Source of the DNA: Hydrangea macrophylla
Lineage: Eukaryota; Streptophyta; Magnoliopsida; Cornales; Hydrangeaceae
Assembly: GCA_033977485.1 (NCBI GenBank)
Contig: CM066994.1
Coordinates: 25,202,681 to 25,266,680 of the forward strand
Direction: 5' to 3'
Length of the DNA: 64,000 nucleotides
In this document: positions 47,155 to 59,174 of the stretch, one piece after another
How positions within the stretch are numbered: position 1 is the stretch's first letter
Layout: every line of letters begins with the position of its first letter
Notes under the pieces: generated by a model
Database searches by the model: none
What the model was told of the DNA's origin: nothing
What the model saw: only the letters and a program-made list of their open reading frames with translations
Made by a program: the position numbers and the translations under genes

Positions 47155-48235
47155 TCCCAGGATGGTTATCTCCTGCCCGTAAACCTTCGTCAAGGTTGTG
47201 GGTAGAAGAATTTGACCATGTAAGAAAAGCCCACCTAAAGTGTGTTATTTTAGGGTCCTTTTTATGCTAGCTCCCCAGGATGGTTATCTTCCGCCCAGTA
47301 AGCCTTCTTCAAGACTATTAGGAGAAGAGTTGGACCATGTTGGTGGAGCCAACCTAAAGCGTTTTGCTTTAGGGTCCTTTTTACTCCTCTATCGTGGGCC
47401 AACCTAAGAGGTTTTAGTCACCTCTATCGGTTTGGACCTAAGTGGAGTTTATTGCCTCCGAGTACTATAGGCACCCGGGTTGTCTAAGAGTCTTACTTAG
47501 TTAACCTCAAGGCCTGTAAATACTCAGTGTGACTTCCTGTAGTTTTTTTTTCCATCTTGTCCCCAAGCTTTCGCTGAGGCAGGCGTTGCAGAAACAATCA
47601 CTGTAGGTACCCAACCTGAAACGTGGGTGGTTGCAGGGTATTGTGAAGCTTGCCATCATCAGCTACATATGGGGGATTTTTCCCCATCGTAGGCTATGAG
47701 CCTAAGCAAAGCTAATGCCTCAGGCGGGGTCCCGAGGTCTTTTATGCCACGGGTGTGTTCCCGAGGTCTTTTGATGCCTCGGGTGTGATCCCAAGGTCTT
47801 TTGCCAACTACGTAACAGTGGTCTTTGGTTGCCTCAGGGTTGAGCCTGAGGTCTTTTTAGCACCTCAAGAGTTAAACCCAAGGTCTCTATGGTGCGTTCC
47901 GGGGATCGACGAGGAGCTGATAGGCGATCTGAATCTTTGTAGGTGCCCTTTGGTAGTCTGATCTTTGTGCTATAATCGGTCAAACGCACTACTGTGGTTC
48001 ATCTGAACTGTTGGAGACAGGAGGTGGGGTTGGGCTCGCCAGGCTCCTGGTTAATCTGAGTTGGATGCAAGGATGGGATTACTGGACCCTGACTGCTACA
48101 AACTGGAGGTCGGGTCAGGGCTGTCGGACCCAGAAAGTTGTGAACTGGAGGTCAGATCGGGGTTGTCGGACCCAGACCGCTGTGAACTAGAGATGGGGTT
48201 GGGACTGCTGGACTCTGACCGTTCTTGGACATTGA
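47155..48235. repeat. Tandem-repeat-rich region of the Tat derivative
   Basis: Three arrays. About 47155-47263 and 47268-47373: a duplication with CCAGGATGGTTATCT and TTTAGGGTCCTTTTTA. 47720-47900: six diverged 29-bp units (CCCGAGGTCTTTT), the counterpart of 15528-15910. 48060-48235: three or four units of about 53 bp with GAACTGGAGGTC and GGACCCAGA. The arrays sit where pol and the antisense gene should be. No protein is supported. Confidence 0.8.
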
Positions 48236-48392
48236 AGGAACTGCCAGAACTGTTGTTCTTCTCTAGCTGATCTCGCTTTCATTTACTTCTTGTAGGCTCG
48301 TTGCTTTCTTGGGTAGGGCCCTTGGTCTTTAGAAATTCTTCAATGTCAACGTATTTTCCAACCCTCTCTGCAAGTTCAACCAAGGTTGTCGG

Positions 48393-49448
48393 TCAGTTTC
48401 GGTGAAATGACGTGGTGCACTTGGTTTGTTGAACTCCTGAGCAGAAGGCTGTAATGGCAATTGTCTCGTTCAGATTGCGAACATGAAGCTTTAGTTGGTT
48501 GAACCGGTTGGTGCAATCTTTCAACAGCTCTGCCCTCCGCTGTCTGACACTGAGTAGCTGGGTGTCAGGTTGCGGCCGATCAAGCATGCCTACGAATTGG
48601 CTAATGAACTGTTTGTAGAGCTCCTTGAAGTCTTTGACCGATCGGGGCTTTAGGGAGTGAAACCATTGAGCGACCGGGCCTTTCAAAGTGCTGGGAAAGG
48701 CCAGGCAATACATTTTGTCGGCGTTGGTGGCCAGGGTCATTTGAGCCTTGTAGGTCCGGACGTGGTCGACCGGGCTTCCCGAGCCATTATAAGCATCTAG
48801 GCGAGGCTGTTTAAAATTGTACGGGATGGCGAACCTCATGATCTGGCTGGAGAACGGTGACTTTGTCTCGGTGAGTGATTCTGAGTAGGGTTTTGGGCGA
48901 GTTCTTTGGCCACACCGTCGATCTGTTTCTGTAAATCCTTGATCGAGCCACCACACCTCCCCGACCGGTATTCGGGATGTAGGTCAAGTCAGTGAAAGAG
49001 GCTTCCTTCTCATGGCGATGTGCTGTCCCCTGGGATCAGGTTCAGCTATGACTCCAGTTGATCGTGTGCCTAAGGCCACCTTGGCTCTTGACCAAGTGAC
49101 CCCAGACCGATTCCCGAGCTATACGCTTCTGCCTCTCCTCTCGGGAAGCATGCCTACCGTTGATGTCTCTGGCGTCCTCAACGCGAGATGAGTTGGCTCG
49201 GGCAAGTTGCCTGGTCAAGATCGGTTCTCGACCGTACATTACGTTCCCGGGCTATTTCCCGGCCACTGAAGGATTGCTTTGTTGGGCAGGGCTTCGATCT
49301 TCTGCTGGGTTTAACGCTGAACCTTCAAGAGATGTGTGATGGTCGCGGTGATCTACTCCGGTATCAGAACCGCTGTAGTCGGCGTCGGGGCTGGAAGAAC
49401 ATCCCAGTTGGCCTGCTGCGCAGCCTTCTTACCCTTCTTCGGTGGCAT
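48393..49448 (-). pseudogene. Gag fragment of the Tat derivative
   Basis: It starts at ATG 49448 (MPPKKGKKAA) and decays through several frames. The 48956-48393 frame (187 residues) is well kept: VDHVRTYKAQMTLA, LKGPVAQWFHSL, MLDRPQPDTQLLS and RNLNETIAITAFCSGVQQT. These match the Tat gag at 20944-20249 segment by segment. The zinc-knuckle end is missing. Confidence 0.88.
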
Positions 49449-49507
49449 GATGATCAATTAAGTGATTTATTGACGAGAAACTGTCATTCCCATAGACGGC
49501 GCCAAGC

Positions 49508-50152
49508 AGATGATGCCAAAATTTGGTTAAGATGAATTAGAGTAGTTTTTAGGAGAGAGAGAGAGTGAGAGACTGGTTTTTTATATGTGGTTTAGCCCTG
49601 TTAATGAAGGAACCTACATCCACTTGTGTGTCTGAGCACGTTCACTATACTGTAAAAAGCCGGGGACCTATGGTGAACCAATAATAGTTTGGAGCTACCG
49701 TAGGTTGGCCAGGCATGATGATGACTGCTATAGGGGTGCTATGAAGACTGAAAAGTTGGTTACCTTCTATAGGGGTGAGTGGTCTCTTTTATAGATGCAA
49801 GAGACCTACTCATACAAGGAAATCATACCGATTAAGTAGTACAATCTGATTTAGAATTGATTGGCATCAATTAAGGGGGTTTCCTCATTGGATTAGGAAA
49901 TAGTTTACACCTTCCATTAGTCTTCTAACTTAAGTAGGAAACTGACTAGAATCCTCTAGGGCGTGTCTCGTGGGCCTGGATTGACTGCGCCTATACTAAC
50001 CGAGCCTGCGCGGTCTTCCCAGCCTGTTGGTCGGTTCATGGATGAACCGCTCGGGAGGCTTCTGTCCTGGTGATGACTTGATTGTTGTGATAGGGATCGA
50101 TTGCTGAGTAAAACCGCTCGGTCGTAGTGTAGAGCCAATGTCGGGCGTATCA
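49508..50152 (-). repeat. 5' LTR of the Tat derivative
   Basis: 645 bp pair of 46353-46999 with few differences; first base A instead of T at the junction with the primer site. Confidence 0.92.
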
Positions 50153-50163
50153 TTAGTTATTGG

Positions 50164-51680
50164 CAGATTGTGGTGAACCGGAAAGTTATGAAGAAGCTCT
50201 ACAAGTGAATGATTCAGTCAAGTGGGAGTTAGCCATGAAAGATGAGATGGACTCACTCATGTCAAATGAGACATGGGAACCTACCGATTTACCAAAGGGG
50301 AAGAAGGCACTTCACAACAAATAGGTTTATAGGTTAAAGGAAGAGCACGATGGTAGCAAGCGCTACAAGGCGAGATTGGTGGTAAAGGAGTTTCAGCAAA
50401 AGGATTGTATTGATTATATCGAGATTTTTTCCCCGATTGTGAAGCCAACAACAATCAGGGTGGCTTGAGCACAGTGGCGGCGGATGACTTACATCTAGAG
50501 CAGCTAGATGTGAAGATGGATTTTTTCCATGGTAATTTAAATGAAGAAATCTACATGAAGCAACCACTAGGGTTTGAACACTAGGTACAGAGGAAAAGGT
50601 TTGTAAGGTCATAAAAAGCTTGCACGGTTTGAAGCAAGCACCTCGGCAGTGGTACAAGAAGTTTAATAGTTTTATGAGTACAAGTGGCTTTACAAGATGT
50701 TAGGCAGATCATTATTGCTATGTGAAGAGGTTTGGAAGTGATTTTTATCATTTTGATCTTATATGTTGATGATAAGTTGTTAGCAGGATCAAACATTCAA
50801 GATATAAATAATTTGAAGAGTCGGCTATCCGAACACTTTACAATGAAACATCTGGACAAAGCTAAACAAATCCTAGGGATGAGAATTAGCAGGGACAGAG
50901 AAGCGGGTACGTTGAAACTGTCACAAGAGGAGTATGTGAAGAGGGTGCTTAGCAGGTTTAGCATGGGAGATGCAAAACTAGTGGGCTCTCCTTTGGCTAG
51001 TCACTTTAGGCTATCAAAGGAGCACCTCTAGAAATCAAAGAAGAACGGAAGTATATGAAAGAGCTCTACACGCTTCAGCAGTTGGGAGCGTCATGTATGA
51101 CATGGTATGTACACGTCCAGATATTGCACATGCAGTAGGGGTTGTGAGTAGGTACATGAGCAATCTGGGAAAAAAGCAATGGGAGGCATTGAAGTAGGTT
51201 CTCAGGTATTTGAGGGGTACTTCAGAGATGGCTCGTTGTTTCAAAGGAACAAATATGGTACTATAAGGTTATGTAGATGCGAATTTGGTCAGTGAAATGG
51301 ACAACACAAATAGTACAACAGGGGATGTTTATACTTTGGGTAGTACGGCTATCAGTTGGGTATATCAATTACGGAAGATCGTAGCTCTCTCCACTACTCA
51401 AGTAGAGTATGTTGCCATGACGGAGTCAAGCAAGGAGATGATTTGGCTATAAGGGCTCTTGAAGGAATCAGGGAAAGAGCATGGTAATAGTATTTTGCAC
51501 TGTGATAGTCAAAATGCTAATCATCTACCAAATAATGCAGTTTTCCAAAGAATATTCAGATGATATATCATTTTATAGGATCTCTCTAGGATGAAGGGAT
51601 GCTATCTCTTGAGAAGATCAGTGGGAGTCAGAATCTGGCGGACATGTTGACAAAAGCGGTGGCCATTGACAAACTGAAGT
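50164..51680 (+). pseudogene. Copia reverse transcriptase and RNase H, broken
   Basis: This continues the copia pol after the Tat insert. Pieces in order are WELAMKDEMDSLMSNETWE, KRYKARLVVKEFQQK, FSPIVKPTTIR, then the 50732-51031 frame with LYVDDKLLAGSN (catalytic YVDD, third position Lys instead of the usual Met/Leu) and AKQILGMRISRDREAGTLK. RNase H follows at about 51290-51560, with STAISWVYQLRKIVALSTT and VEYVAMTESSKEMIWL. Multiple stops. The motif set fits the Tork/Tnt1 lineage. Confidence 0.88.
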
Positions 51681-51793
51681 TGTGTGGAACTTCAGTTGGT
51701 CTTCAGGCATAAGGACTTGAAGACACGTTGTAGATGGTGTCATTATTGCTTCAAAAAGGGTTTGTGTTATGTGTTACAATAGTGTGATTAGTC

Positions 51794-51807
51794 TCCAAGT
51801 GGGAGAT
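51794..51807 (+). other. Polypurine tract of the copia element
   Basis: AAGTGGGAGAT directly before the 3' LTR, the common copia form. Confidence 0.85.
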
Positions 51808-52321
51808 TGATAGGAATGGTGGAGCCTAATCTCAAGAGCTCGGGGATAGTTTCGGTGGAGCTTTTATTCTCAAAAGGAAGAAGAAGTCTTGGCAAGGCAA
51901 TGCCGCTCGGGCGAACTGTGCGAACGTGTGTTGCACGAGCGAGCAAGCAGGCAAGTTCGAAAGCTAGCTTAGTTGCGAACTCTCTGGAATGTCGCCCGCC
52001 AGGAGATCAACCCGAGCGGACGCTGCTCGAGCGAGATTAGGATCTGGCAGCAGTTTTTCTATTTCCTAATTGGTTTAGGAAGTTATTTCGTATGGAAACT
52101 TTGTAGAGGCTATTAATACTTTTTCCTAAGGCTGTAAACATAGATTGCAACTTTCTTTATAACCCTAAAGCATAATACAACCCTGCAACGGTGTGGATGT
52201 AGGCATAATTAGCCGAACCCCGTAGAAATCTGGTGTTCTTGTGATTGTTCTTTATTTTCTTTCATTCTTGCATTGATTTCTTACAGATCTTGTGGGGAGA
52301 TTAGACGTGATTTCCCCAACA
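51808..52321 (+). repeat. 3' LTR of the copia element
   Basis: 514 bp, TGATAGGAATGG to TTCCCCAACA; pair of 43635-44130. Confidence 0.9.
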
Positions 52322-53044
52322 CAACCAAATTTAGGGTGAACCACATAGAAAAATGCGTTATTATGTGTTTGATTGTTTTCCCTATGTTCTTTTGCTTGTT
52401 CACATCTCGACGAGATCATGGGAAAGGTATTTTATTGTTTCTGTACACATTTGTTGAGAAAATTTCCTAACAACTAATATTAGAGCAACGTTCTGGAAAG
52501 GTTATGAAGTTGTTGTGTGCTCACAACTTCTGGTAGCAGAGCTTTTGGTTTGGTGGGGGAAATGGCCGTAGAATAAGGGAGAAAATCAAAGTTCTTGCAA
52601 GTGAAATTCTTAAAAGAAGGGTTTTCTTGACAGTTTGAAATCCTTGTAATTGGTGAATGATGTTTTTTCATGGTAGAAATTCTTGGAAGTAGTAATGTGT
52701 CAACATTGTGAAGCCAAATTTGATGAAGGAGGAGGACTGTGTGTCGTTGGTTCCATAGGCGCTAGGCATGATCCGGTTAATGAAGATTCTCGGCATTGAA
52801 AAAAACATGGGGACTTAAAGTCATAGGATGTTGACTTTTGGTAGGTCGGGACCTTTGGGTGACAAAGGTGGAAGCGTTTTCCTATGAAAGGAGCAATCTT
52901 GAAGGCAAAAGCCTTGGTGCGATTGAAGTTGTGTTTAACTTTAGTCGGTCTTCAAGAGTAGGCATTGAAGAGCAGCCTGTAGAAGCAGTTTGTGCTCGTA
53001 ATAGGATTGGTCTTGACGGGGATAGTTTCAGTGTACAAATTCAT

Positions 53045-53610
53045 GGAAGTGTGTAAATCTATGGCACCACCGTCGATGAACGCATCAAATCCATGAACCA
53101 TTTCAGATAAGAAATTCTTAGATTAGACCATCCAAGATAACTCTCACATTACAGCAGTTATGTTGTCGCGATGCTTCCAATGCTTTAATTTCTGTGAAAA
53201 ATTTCAATTTTGAACACAAATGGGTGAGAAATTTTTTTCAAAGAGTGATCGACTTCTGTATCATCTCGCGATGTGTTGATTTTGTTGATGATGGGTTGCA
53301 AATTTGAAACCTTGCTTTTCACTCGCATTTCCGAGAATAAAGGTGAAGTCGAATTTTTGTGCCTCAAACGATTCGATTTCTGTGAGAAATTTGATTTTTT
53401 TTCTCAAAATTGGTGAATAATTTGTCCGCAGAGTGGTCGGCGGCGGAGAGGGGTGGCCGGAGATGGTGGTACATGGTTGATATAGGTGAAGGGAGGCAGA
53501 GAGGGGAGGAGGAAGAAGGTGGTGGGTGGTCGCCGGTGGCGGTGGAAAGGCTACGACCTCTCTCTCCCTTCTTTCTCCCTCTATGTCTTCATCTTTCTCT
53601 CTCTAGCAAA

Positions 53611-53664
<54 letters not shown>

Positions 53665-54458
53665 CTCTCTCTTTATATATATACTGATATGGGTTTGAAT
53701 TTGAAACCATGATTTCATGTGGAGATATTTATATATATATATATATATGCGGGGGGCACTTTGGTCCTCAAAATAGGGGATGAACTATTTCTTAAGTTGT
53801 GTTATACTAGTCACCAATTTCTAGAAAGGGTGGCTATAATGGACTATATATTAAGTATCCCTAAAAAATAAATCTAATTCTATATATGAAAATAGAAGCA
53901 TTTGCTACTGCCACATGTCACTTTCTTAGAATTTTAACAAATTTTCACATTTTATTATATAAAAAGTATATACTTAGAAATTTTCAAAATAAAAAAGAGA
54001 TAAAATAGCTTTAGAGCATTTAAATTGAAAACTTATCATTAACAATTTAAGAGATAAGCTACAATTTGGAAACCCATATTCCTTAAGCGATATGCATATA
54101 ATAGTATACATATTTTTCACTATTGGATCTTCTCATCCAATCTCATCCAAAGGTCTGAAAAAAGTCACATGAAATCCCTAATCATCACAGATTCACAACT
54201 ATATATCTCTATAATAAGGAAGAGCGGTGTTGAGCCCTCCCAATTTAACAACTTTTAATCTTGACCATTGAGACAAGTTTAGATATTTTAGACCGTTGGA
54301 TTTTTTCTCACCCAGTATCTCAAGTTATCACCCTCACAATAGTCGCTCTCTCCAATCAAAAAGATGTTTGATATGGCAATTGGCCGAGATTCCCTATATC
54401 ACATAATCTGCTATTTGATTTTGGCATAGTTTCCATAACCCACCAAACTATCCCCCCC

Positions 54459-54517
<59 letters not shown>

Positions 54518-55042
54518 TTGACATAGTTTCCATAACCCACCAAAGATTTTGGGTCTTTCTCTCTCTTCCCCTTCTCTATTCTGTTTGAAATCTTGGAGCA
54601 ATATTATATTTGATTCCATACCACTTTCAAACTATGCAACTAGGACATTGCTCAAGCTAAGATTTTTTTTCCTAGCAAACATCTATTTCAAGTTTTGGGT
54701 AATTTTTCTCAATGTGCTATATTTCTTCTGGATTGAGTCTCTTTAATTGGGTTGTTGAGATTGATTCATGTAATTCATTCATGTTTAGATCAATTGTGCA
54801 AAAGTTGTCCTTGGAGGGTCTCTATTGAATTTATTAGGGCAACTGTGATAGTTATGCAATTGATATTGAGTCAAATTAAATCATTTTGGGTACTGAAAAA
54901 AAATTGTGGAAGCATTTAATTGAAAGTTGCCCTTGGAGAGTCTCTTTTCTTCTAAAACAAAAGAATAAATTTTTTTACCCATTGTCGTTTTTTTTCCCTG
55001 CAGTTTTTTTTTTCTCTTTTATTTTATCTTTCAATTTCTTCT

Positions 55043-55074
<32 letters not shown>

Positions 55075-55658
55075 TTTTAAACGGAAATTCATTTGTTGCA
55101 ATGACTTGAGATCTCTATGATCTTTTTGGATGCTCTTTGAATGAATAGTAGGTAACAATAAAGTGGGAAGTTGGGTTGGTCTATTCAGTTTTGACGGGTA
55201 GTGCTATATACCAATTGAAATATCTGTCTAATTTGATATTTTCTTCTGTAGGTTAGTAAAGTTGTTTTATTCTGCAAGTCAATTGAAGAGCTTCTTGAAA
55301 AGGTAGAGATCTATAACATATGAATTGTCTAATTTGAATTCCCGTTTTGGTATTAAAGTACTCAATTTGTTTTTACAAACTGATCACCATCTTTCTTTTG
55401 GCTTTGTCTGGCACAAATTTCTTTGATTGATTCGATGACTTTGTAATTTGTGAAATTCAAAATACAACTTACACTTTTTTTTTTTTTTTTTTTGCGCGGT
55501 GTTCTCAGATACAGGTTAGTACTAGTGGGCATATATATGACAGTAATTGCATCACCCTTTCTCACAGTATACCGATCAGTTATATGCGAAATTGCCACCA
55601 AATCATCCTTGACCTCTCTCTCTGTCTCTCTCTCTCTAATCCTTGAGTTCCCTCCCTA

Positions 55659-55697
<39 letters not shown>

Positions 55698-56609
55698 ACA
55701 CTCTCTTTATATATATATATATCATATATATCAATTTGATGGTTATCAAATGATATATATACATATCTTGCTTAGTGTGCCAAAGTCTTTGATAATTAAC
55801 AGTTCCACATAGATTCATCTATAATATAGATTTTGTATGTAAGTTCTCTACCGGTTTGTGTCTGAATTATCTCTGTCAAGAATCTCCATCGTAGAGCAGT
55901 CGAAGGCATGAGATTTAGAGTATTTTCATTGGTGAAAGACAGCGTTTGGGCCATTGAATTTGCTTAAACTTTTTGGTTTTTGTAATTAGGATAACTATGT
56001 TTATAGTTGTAAAGCTTTATGTAAACATAATTGCATTTTTTTTTTTTTTTTGTCTCAACTCTGTCTTGCAGTTTGTGATTTGCTATTATTTCAACATTCT
56101 TCAAGATTAATTATGCATCCCATTTGTGATTTGAATTCAACTTTAATTGCAGTTCATTATAATTCTTAATCACCGGAATACATATTCTGGCTAAATATGG
56201 ATTGGTGGTTCAGTGAAGTTGGGATTAAGATTTTCTCTCGACATTTCCTTCAGCATTTGTTCTGATGCATTTTTTCAACTAATCCGTGCATTGCATGGGG
56301 CTCATAGCTTGTTAACCAATATACATGGACCCATCTTATGGCACGCCAAATTTATAACGGTGGAAGCATTATTGAAAAATATAATAATGTGAAGTTAAAT
56401 TAATTAATTTTGATTAAAATAGGAGATAAATCATATCTCCTAATTGAAAATCAAATTAAATGAGCCAAAGATATTAAATCCTTAAAAATTAAAAAAAAAA
56501 AACCCTACAAGCATATGCCAATAAATGTAGGCCCAATGGAATCCTCAAATTTGTTTTCATACAACGAGAATTTGTGTGTATTACAACAAATATGAAAAGT
56601 TTCTATTTT
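53045..56609. other. Spacer with microsatellites, no gene
   Basis: No coding motif recognised. 53440-53600 is GA/GG-rich and borders a CT run; it may be the leader region of an old minus-strand LTR, but I find no ends. It contains (CT)n at 53631-53662, (TA)n at 53731-53748, (CT)n(AC)n at 54459-54513, a CTT-rich tract at 55035-55078, a T-run near 55472 and (CT)n at 55661-55692. Confidence 0.55.
54459..54513. repeat. (CT)n(AC)n compound microsatellite
   Basis: About 11 CT units followed by about 16 AC units. Confidence 0.95.
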
Positions 56610-57034
56610 GAGTAAAGATTGGGACACACTCAAACACACAATCTTTGGGACACACCCCAAATAATGTGTCTATCTCTCTCCTGTGATGTCACTGGACCTC
56701 ACAGTGACATAGGAGAGAGATAGACACATTAAATTTGTTGTGTCCCAAAAGTTGTGTACTTTTTTTTTTTTTTTTTTTTTTTGTTGAAGGTCAAAGCACC
56801 CGCAGGCGCCACACACACACACTGCAGTCAGACTGCAGGTGGCCAGGGGGGGCCACGGCCCACTTCAAAGGGACTTCCTCCCATAGACGGCTAAGGGGAA
56901 TAAATCCCCCAGTCCAAACCCCCTAAGGGGACTTGAACTCCCCACCTCTCACTTGGAGAGGGGAGGGTAGACCAACCGGGCTAAGGCCCAAGGTCTCAAA
57001 AGTTGTGTACTTGGTTGTGTCCCAAGTATTACCC
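56610..57034. mobile_element. Foldback MITE split by a SINE
   Basis: Left end GAGTAAAGATTGGGACACAC pairs with the right end TGTGTCCCAAGTATTACCC. Inner arms GTGTCTATCTCTCTCCT and AGGAGAGAGATAGACAC are perfect inverted repeats. It is flanked by TTCTATTTT (56601-56609) and TTTTATTTT (57035-57043), 8 of 9 equal. Without the SINE and one copy of its duplication it is about 170 bp. The inner arm word is shared with the MITE at 57104-57277. Confidence 0.8.
56762..56996 (-). mobile_element. tRNA-derived SINE
   Basis: Minus strand. The head reads TTAGCCCGGTTGG (A box like) and GAGTTCAAGTCCCC (B box like), about 40 bp apart, the internal RNA polymerase III promoter. The tail is an A-run of about 22 (T-run at 56761-56782 on the plus strand). 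It is flanked by the 16-bp duplication CAAAAGTTGTGTACTT (56746-56761 and 56997-57012), the footprint of LINE-mediated insertion. Confidence 0.9.
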
Positions 57035-57103
57035 TTTTATTTTTAAGGTTGAAAAAACTGCTGAGAATAGAGGATTCCATCGCATCCTTTTTTTTTTTTG
57101 TTA

Positions 57104-57277
57104 GGATAATGCTTAGTGCAAATCCTTTTGTGCACAACTCAAAAAAAAATGTGTCTATCTCTCTCCTGTGATGTCAATGAAACCCACAGTAACACATGAA
57201 TGACACAGGAGAGTAATGGATGCATTTTTTAAAGTTGTGCACAAAAAGTTGCATGAAAATTGTGTGAAGTATTACTC
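57104..57277. mobile_element. Second foldback MITE of the same group
   Basis: Inverted ends GGATAATGCTTAGTGCA and its inverse ending GTATTACTC, then TTTTGTGCACAACT arms and a CTCTCCTGTG/CACAGGAGAG stem. Flanks TTTTTGTTA and TTTTTATAA are 7 of 9 equal. Confidence 0.65.
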
Positions 57278-58689
57278 TTTTTATAACTTAAGTTCACATT
57301 GACAATGAGACCACCTTCAATTGTTAATTAATGATGGAATCTCTTCAACTTCATTCAATTAAAATTCAATGGGCCCGCTGTCCAATGTATTTAAGATTCA
57401 AAATTTGGGAAACATAGCTTTACTCACAATTAAATAGGCCAAGAATATATCAAGGATTTATTCTCGATACTTCTTTTGCTTCGGAAATTGTAAGATCTAA
57501 ATATGAAGGAGTTGAGAAATTTTTTAGACCATGGAGAAACCCACATTAGCATCTAATACGCATATTGCAGTGACTCAAGACATGAGAAAGAACACATACT
57601 TATTCAAATATCTACACTGTTTCCACCACACAATTATTATGTGAGTTGAAAAAATATGCAGGAAATTGCAACAAAAAAGCCTTAGCTGGTAAGCTTTCAA
57701 GCAAGAAGTTAATTGTAGTTCTGAGTTCGAATGGTTAATGACCATCTTGTTAGTAAAACACAAGTACAGAATTAGCAAACATTAGAAAACAAAAATTACA
57801 GAATTACAATCACAATACAACAACAAAAAGTCTCTAGATATTACTATCGCTTTAGTATGCATGCATCTTAGCCTACAACAATATTTATTGTGAAGAGTTA
57901 AGGTGACTTCCGTTGATTGAGTGTGTTTGTGTAAGTGTTGTTTGAATCATTTCCTTCTGATTTTGGTGGCTGGAAGTGTGAGAATTGAGAATTCTTTCAA
58001 ATGTATCTTAAATTTCTAAGACATTTTCGAGAATGTCTTTGAAATATCATAAACAATTCAGAGAATTCTTTAAAATTTGAAAGGCATTGTTGGATTTCAG
58101 AGATATTTTATGAGTTTTGGAGCTGTGGTTTGAGAGATATTGCATTTTAAAATAGAAGGTTAATAACAGAAACACCCTCTGTGATTAGGCGTTTTTTCGG
58201 TTACCCCCTGTGCTTTAACTTTTGTCATTAATACCACCAGTGGCCTGGACTTAAGTGACACAGTCACATTTCCGTTAAAGGTAATTGAAAATGGGTAAAA
58301 GCATGAAATTACTTTTATTACATGCTAATGAGAACATCTTATGTGCTAAATGTTTATTTAGGTATATATGACATATTATTATATTATTTTGATATTAAAT
58401 TTGTTGCTAGAGACAATTTTGTGGTCACTTTGAGGTACTTTTGTGATAGCGAATTTTTTTTTTGTACTATTATTTTTTATACCATTGGACACACACACAC
58501 ACACAACACACAGTCTTGGTTAAGTGGTTTTTTTATTTTTATTTTATTTTTTGATTTTTTTTTATCTACCCTCAGAAACTCACATAACACACAGTCTTGG
58601 TGATATATTAGTTTTTTTATCTACCCTTGGACATACACAGTGAAGCCTAGTGTAATGATATACTAAGATCTAAAAATAAATTTTAAAAA
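57278..58689. other. AT-rich spacer, no gene
   Basis: No coding sequence recognised. CACACAGTCTTGGT occurs at 58508 and 58591, with T-rich runs between. Confidence 0.5.
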
Positions 58690-59174
58690 GTAGGGTTAAT
58701 TATATTTTAACCTCTGTGGTTGAGCCCATTTTCACTCCCTCCACCGGTTCAAAAGTGGACACTTAACTCCCTTGTGATTTTGGACTAAAGTGAAACTACT
58801 AAGATTTCTCTCAAAATAACCTCACATGGGGATTAAGTGCTAAAATTAGCCCCACATAGGAGAGTTTATGTGTCAAAATTAACACCATATAGGCAGTTAA
58901 CCCAAAAATTAGTTTTTCAAACGAGTTAAGTGTTAAAAATTAGCCCCACGTACGTAGGTGAGTTAAATGGCAATATTATCTCCCACATAGGGGATTGACC
59001 CCAAAATCAACCTCACAAAGGGGGTTAAGTGTTAATATTTTTGGTCAATTTTAAAATTTTTATCAGTTTTGAGAGAATTCTAAAACCACGGGAGATTAAG
59101 TGTCCACTTTTGAACCACAAGGGCTAAGTGAAAACGAGCCTAACCACGGGGGGTGTGGGTAAAATATATTTAAC
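58690..59174. mobile_element. Foldback element with internal repeats
   Basis: The left arm (from 58695, GTTAATTATATTTTAACC through TTCAAAAGTGGACACTTAA) is matched in inverse by the right arm ending AAAATATATTTAAC; arms are about 90 bp. Between them AATTAGCCCCACRTA and GTTAAGTG-type words repeat at roughly 55-60 bp spacing. TTTAAAAA occurs on both sides. About 485 bp, noncoding; superfamily not certain. Confidence 0.65.

Larger units (their letters stand above)
46353..50152 (-). mobile_element. Deleted Tat-lineage element inside the copia element
   Basis: 3.8 kb, minus strand. LTRs are at 46353-46999 and 49508-50152, with a polypurine tract, a primer site TGGCGCCGTC and a perfect TTAGT target duplication. 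It keeps the start and middle of gag and a repeat-rich 3' region, but has lost protease, RT, both RNase H domains, integrase and the antisense gene. It is related to, but clearly distinct in sequence from, the element at 11143-22103. Intact LTRs and signals with a missing pol fit a non-autonomous derivative; whether the deletion preceded insertion is unknown. Confidence 0.92.
43635..52321 (+). mobile_element. Ty1/copia element (Tork/Tnt1-like), interrupted
   Basis: LTRs are at 43635-44130 and 51808-52321, with a primer site and polypurine tract in place. Plus-strand order is gag, protease, integrase, RT, RNase H. Integrase before RT defines Ty1/copia. It is interrupted between integrase and RT by the Tat derivative at 46353-50152; without that insert the element is about 4.9 kb, a normal copia size. 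All genes carry stops. No clean 5-bp target duplication is visible (CATAG left, CAACC right). Confidence 0.9.
43287..53040 (+). mobile_element. Older copia relic, outermost layer of the nest
   Basis: Left part 43287-43634: an LTR-like stretch with an internal duplication (43287-43418 and 43439-43567, both with GTTGTGTTAGGTT and GGTGTGTCTCAGTGAGTGAG) and CTTGTAACCCTATAGCAT, matching the R region of the younger copia LTR (TTTGTAACCCTAAAGCAT). Right part 52322-53040: the LTR tail to CCTAACA (about 52471), a decayed primer site, a gag-start relic (GGTAGCAGAGCTTTTGG, ATGGCCGTAG) and a piece like the younger element's 3' end (TTGAAGTTGTG, TCGGTCTTCAAG). The younger element inserted in its LTR. Boundaries are approximate. 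Confidence 0.6.

Noticed and set aside
53410..53712. Gly/Arg/Trp-rich frame as a gene
   Set aside because: Runs into a CT microsatellite; no motif or support.
56940..56996. A tRNA gene
   Set aside because: A- and B-box words are present but there is no cloverleaf, and the 16-bp duplication plus A-tail show it is the head of a SINE.
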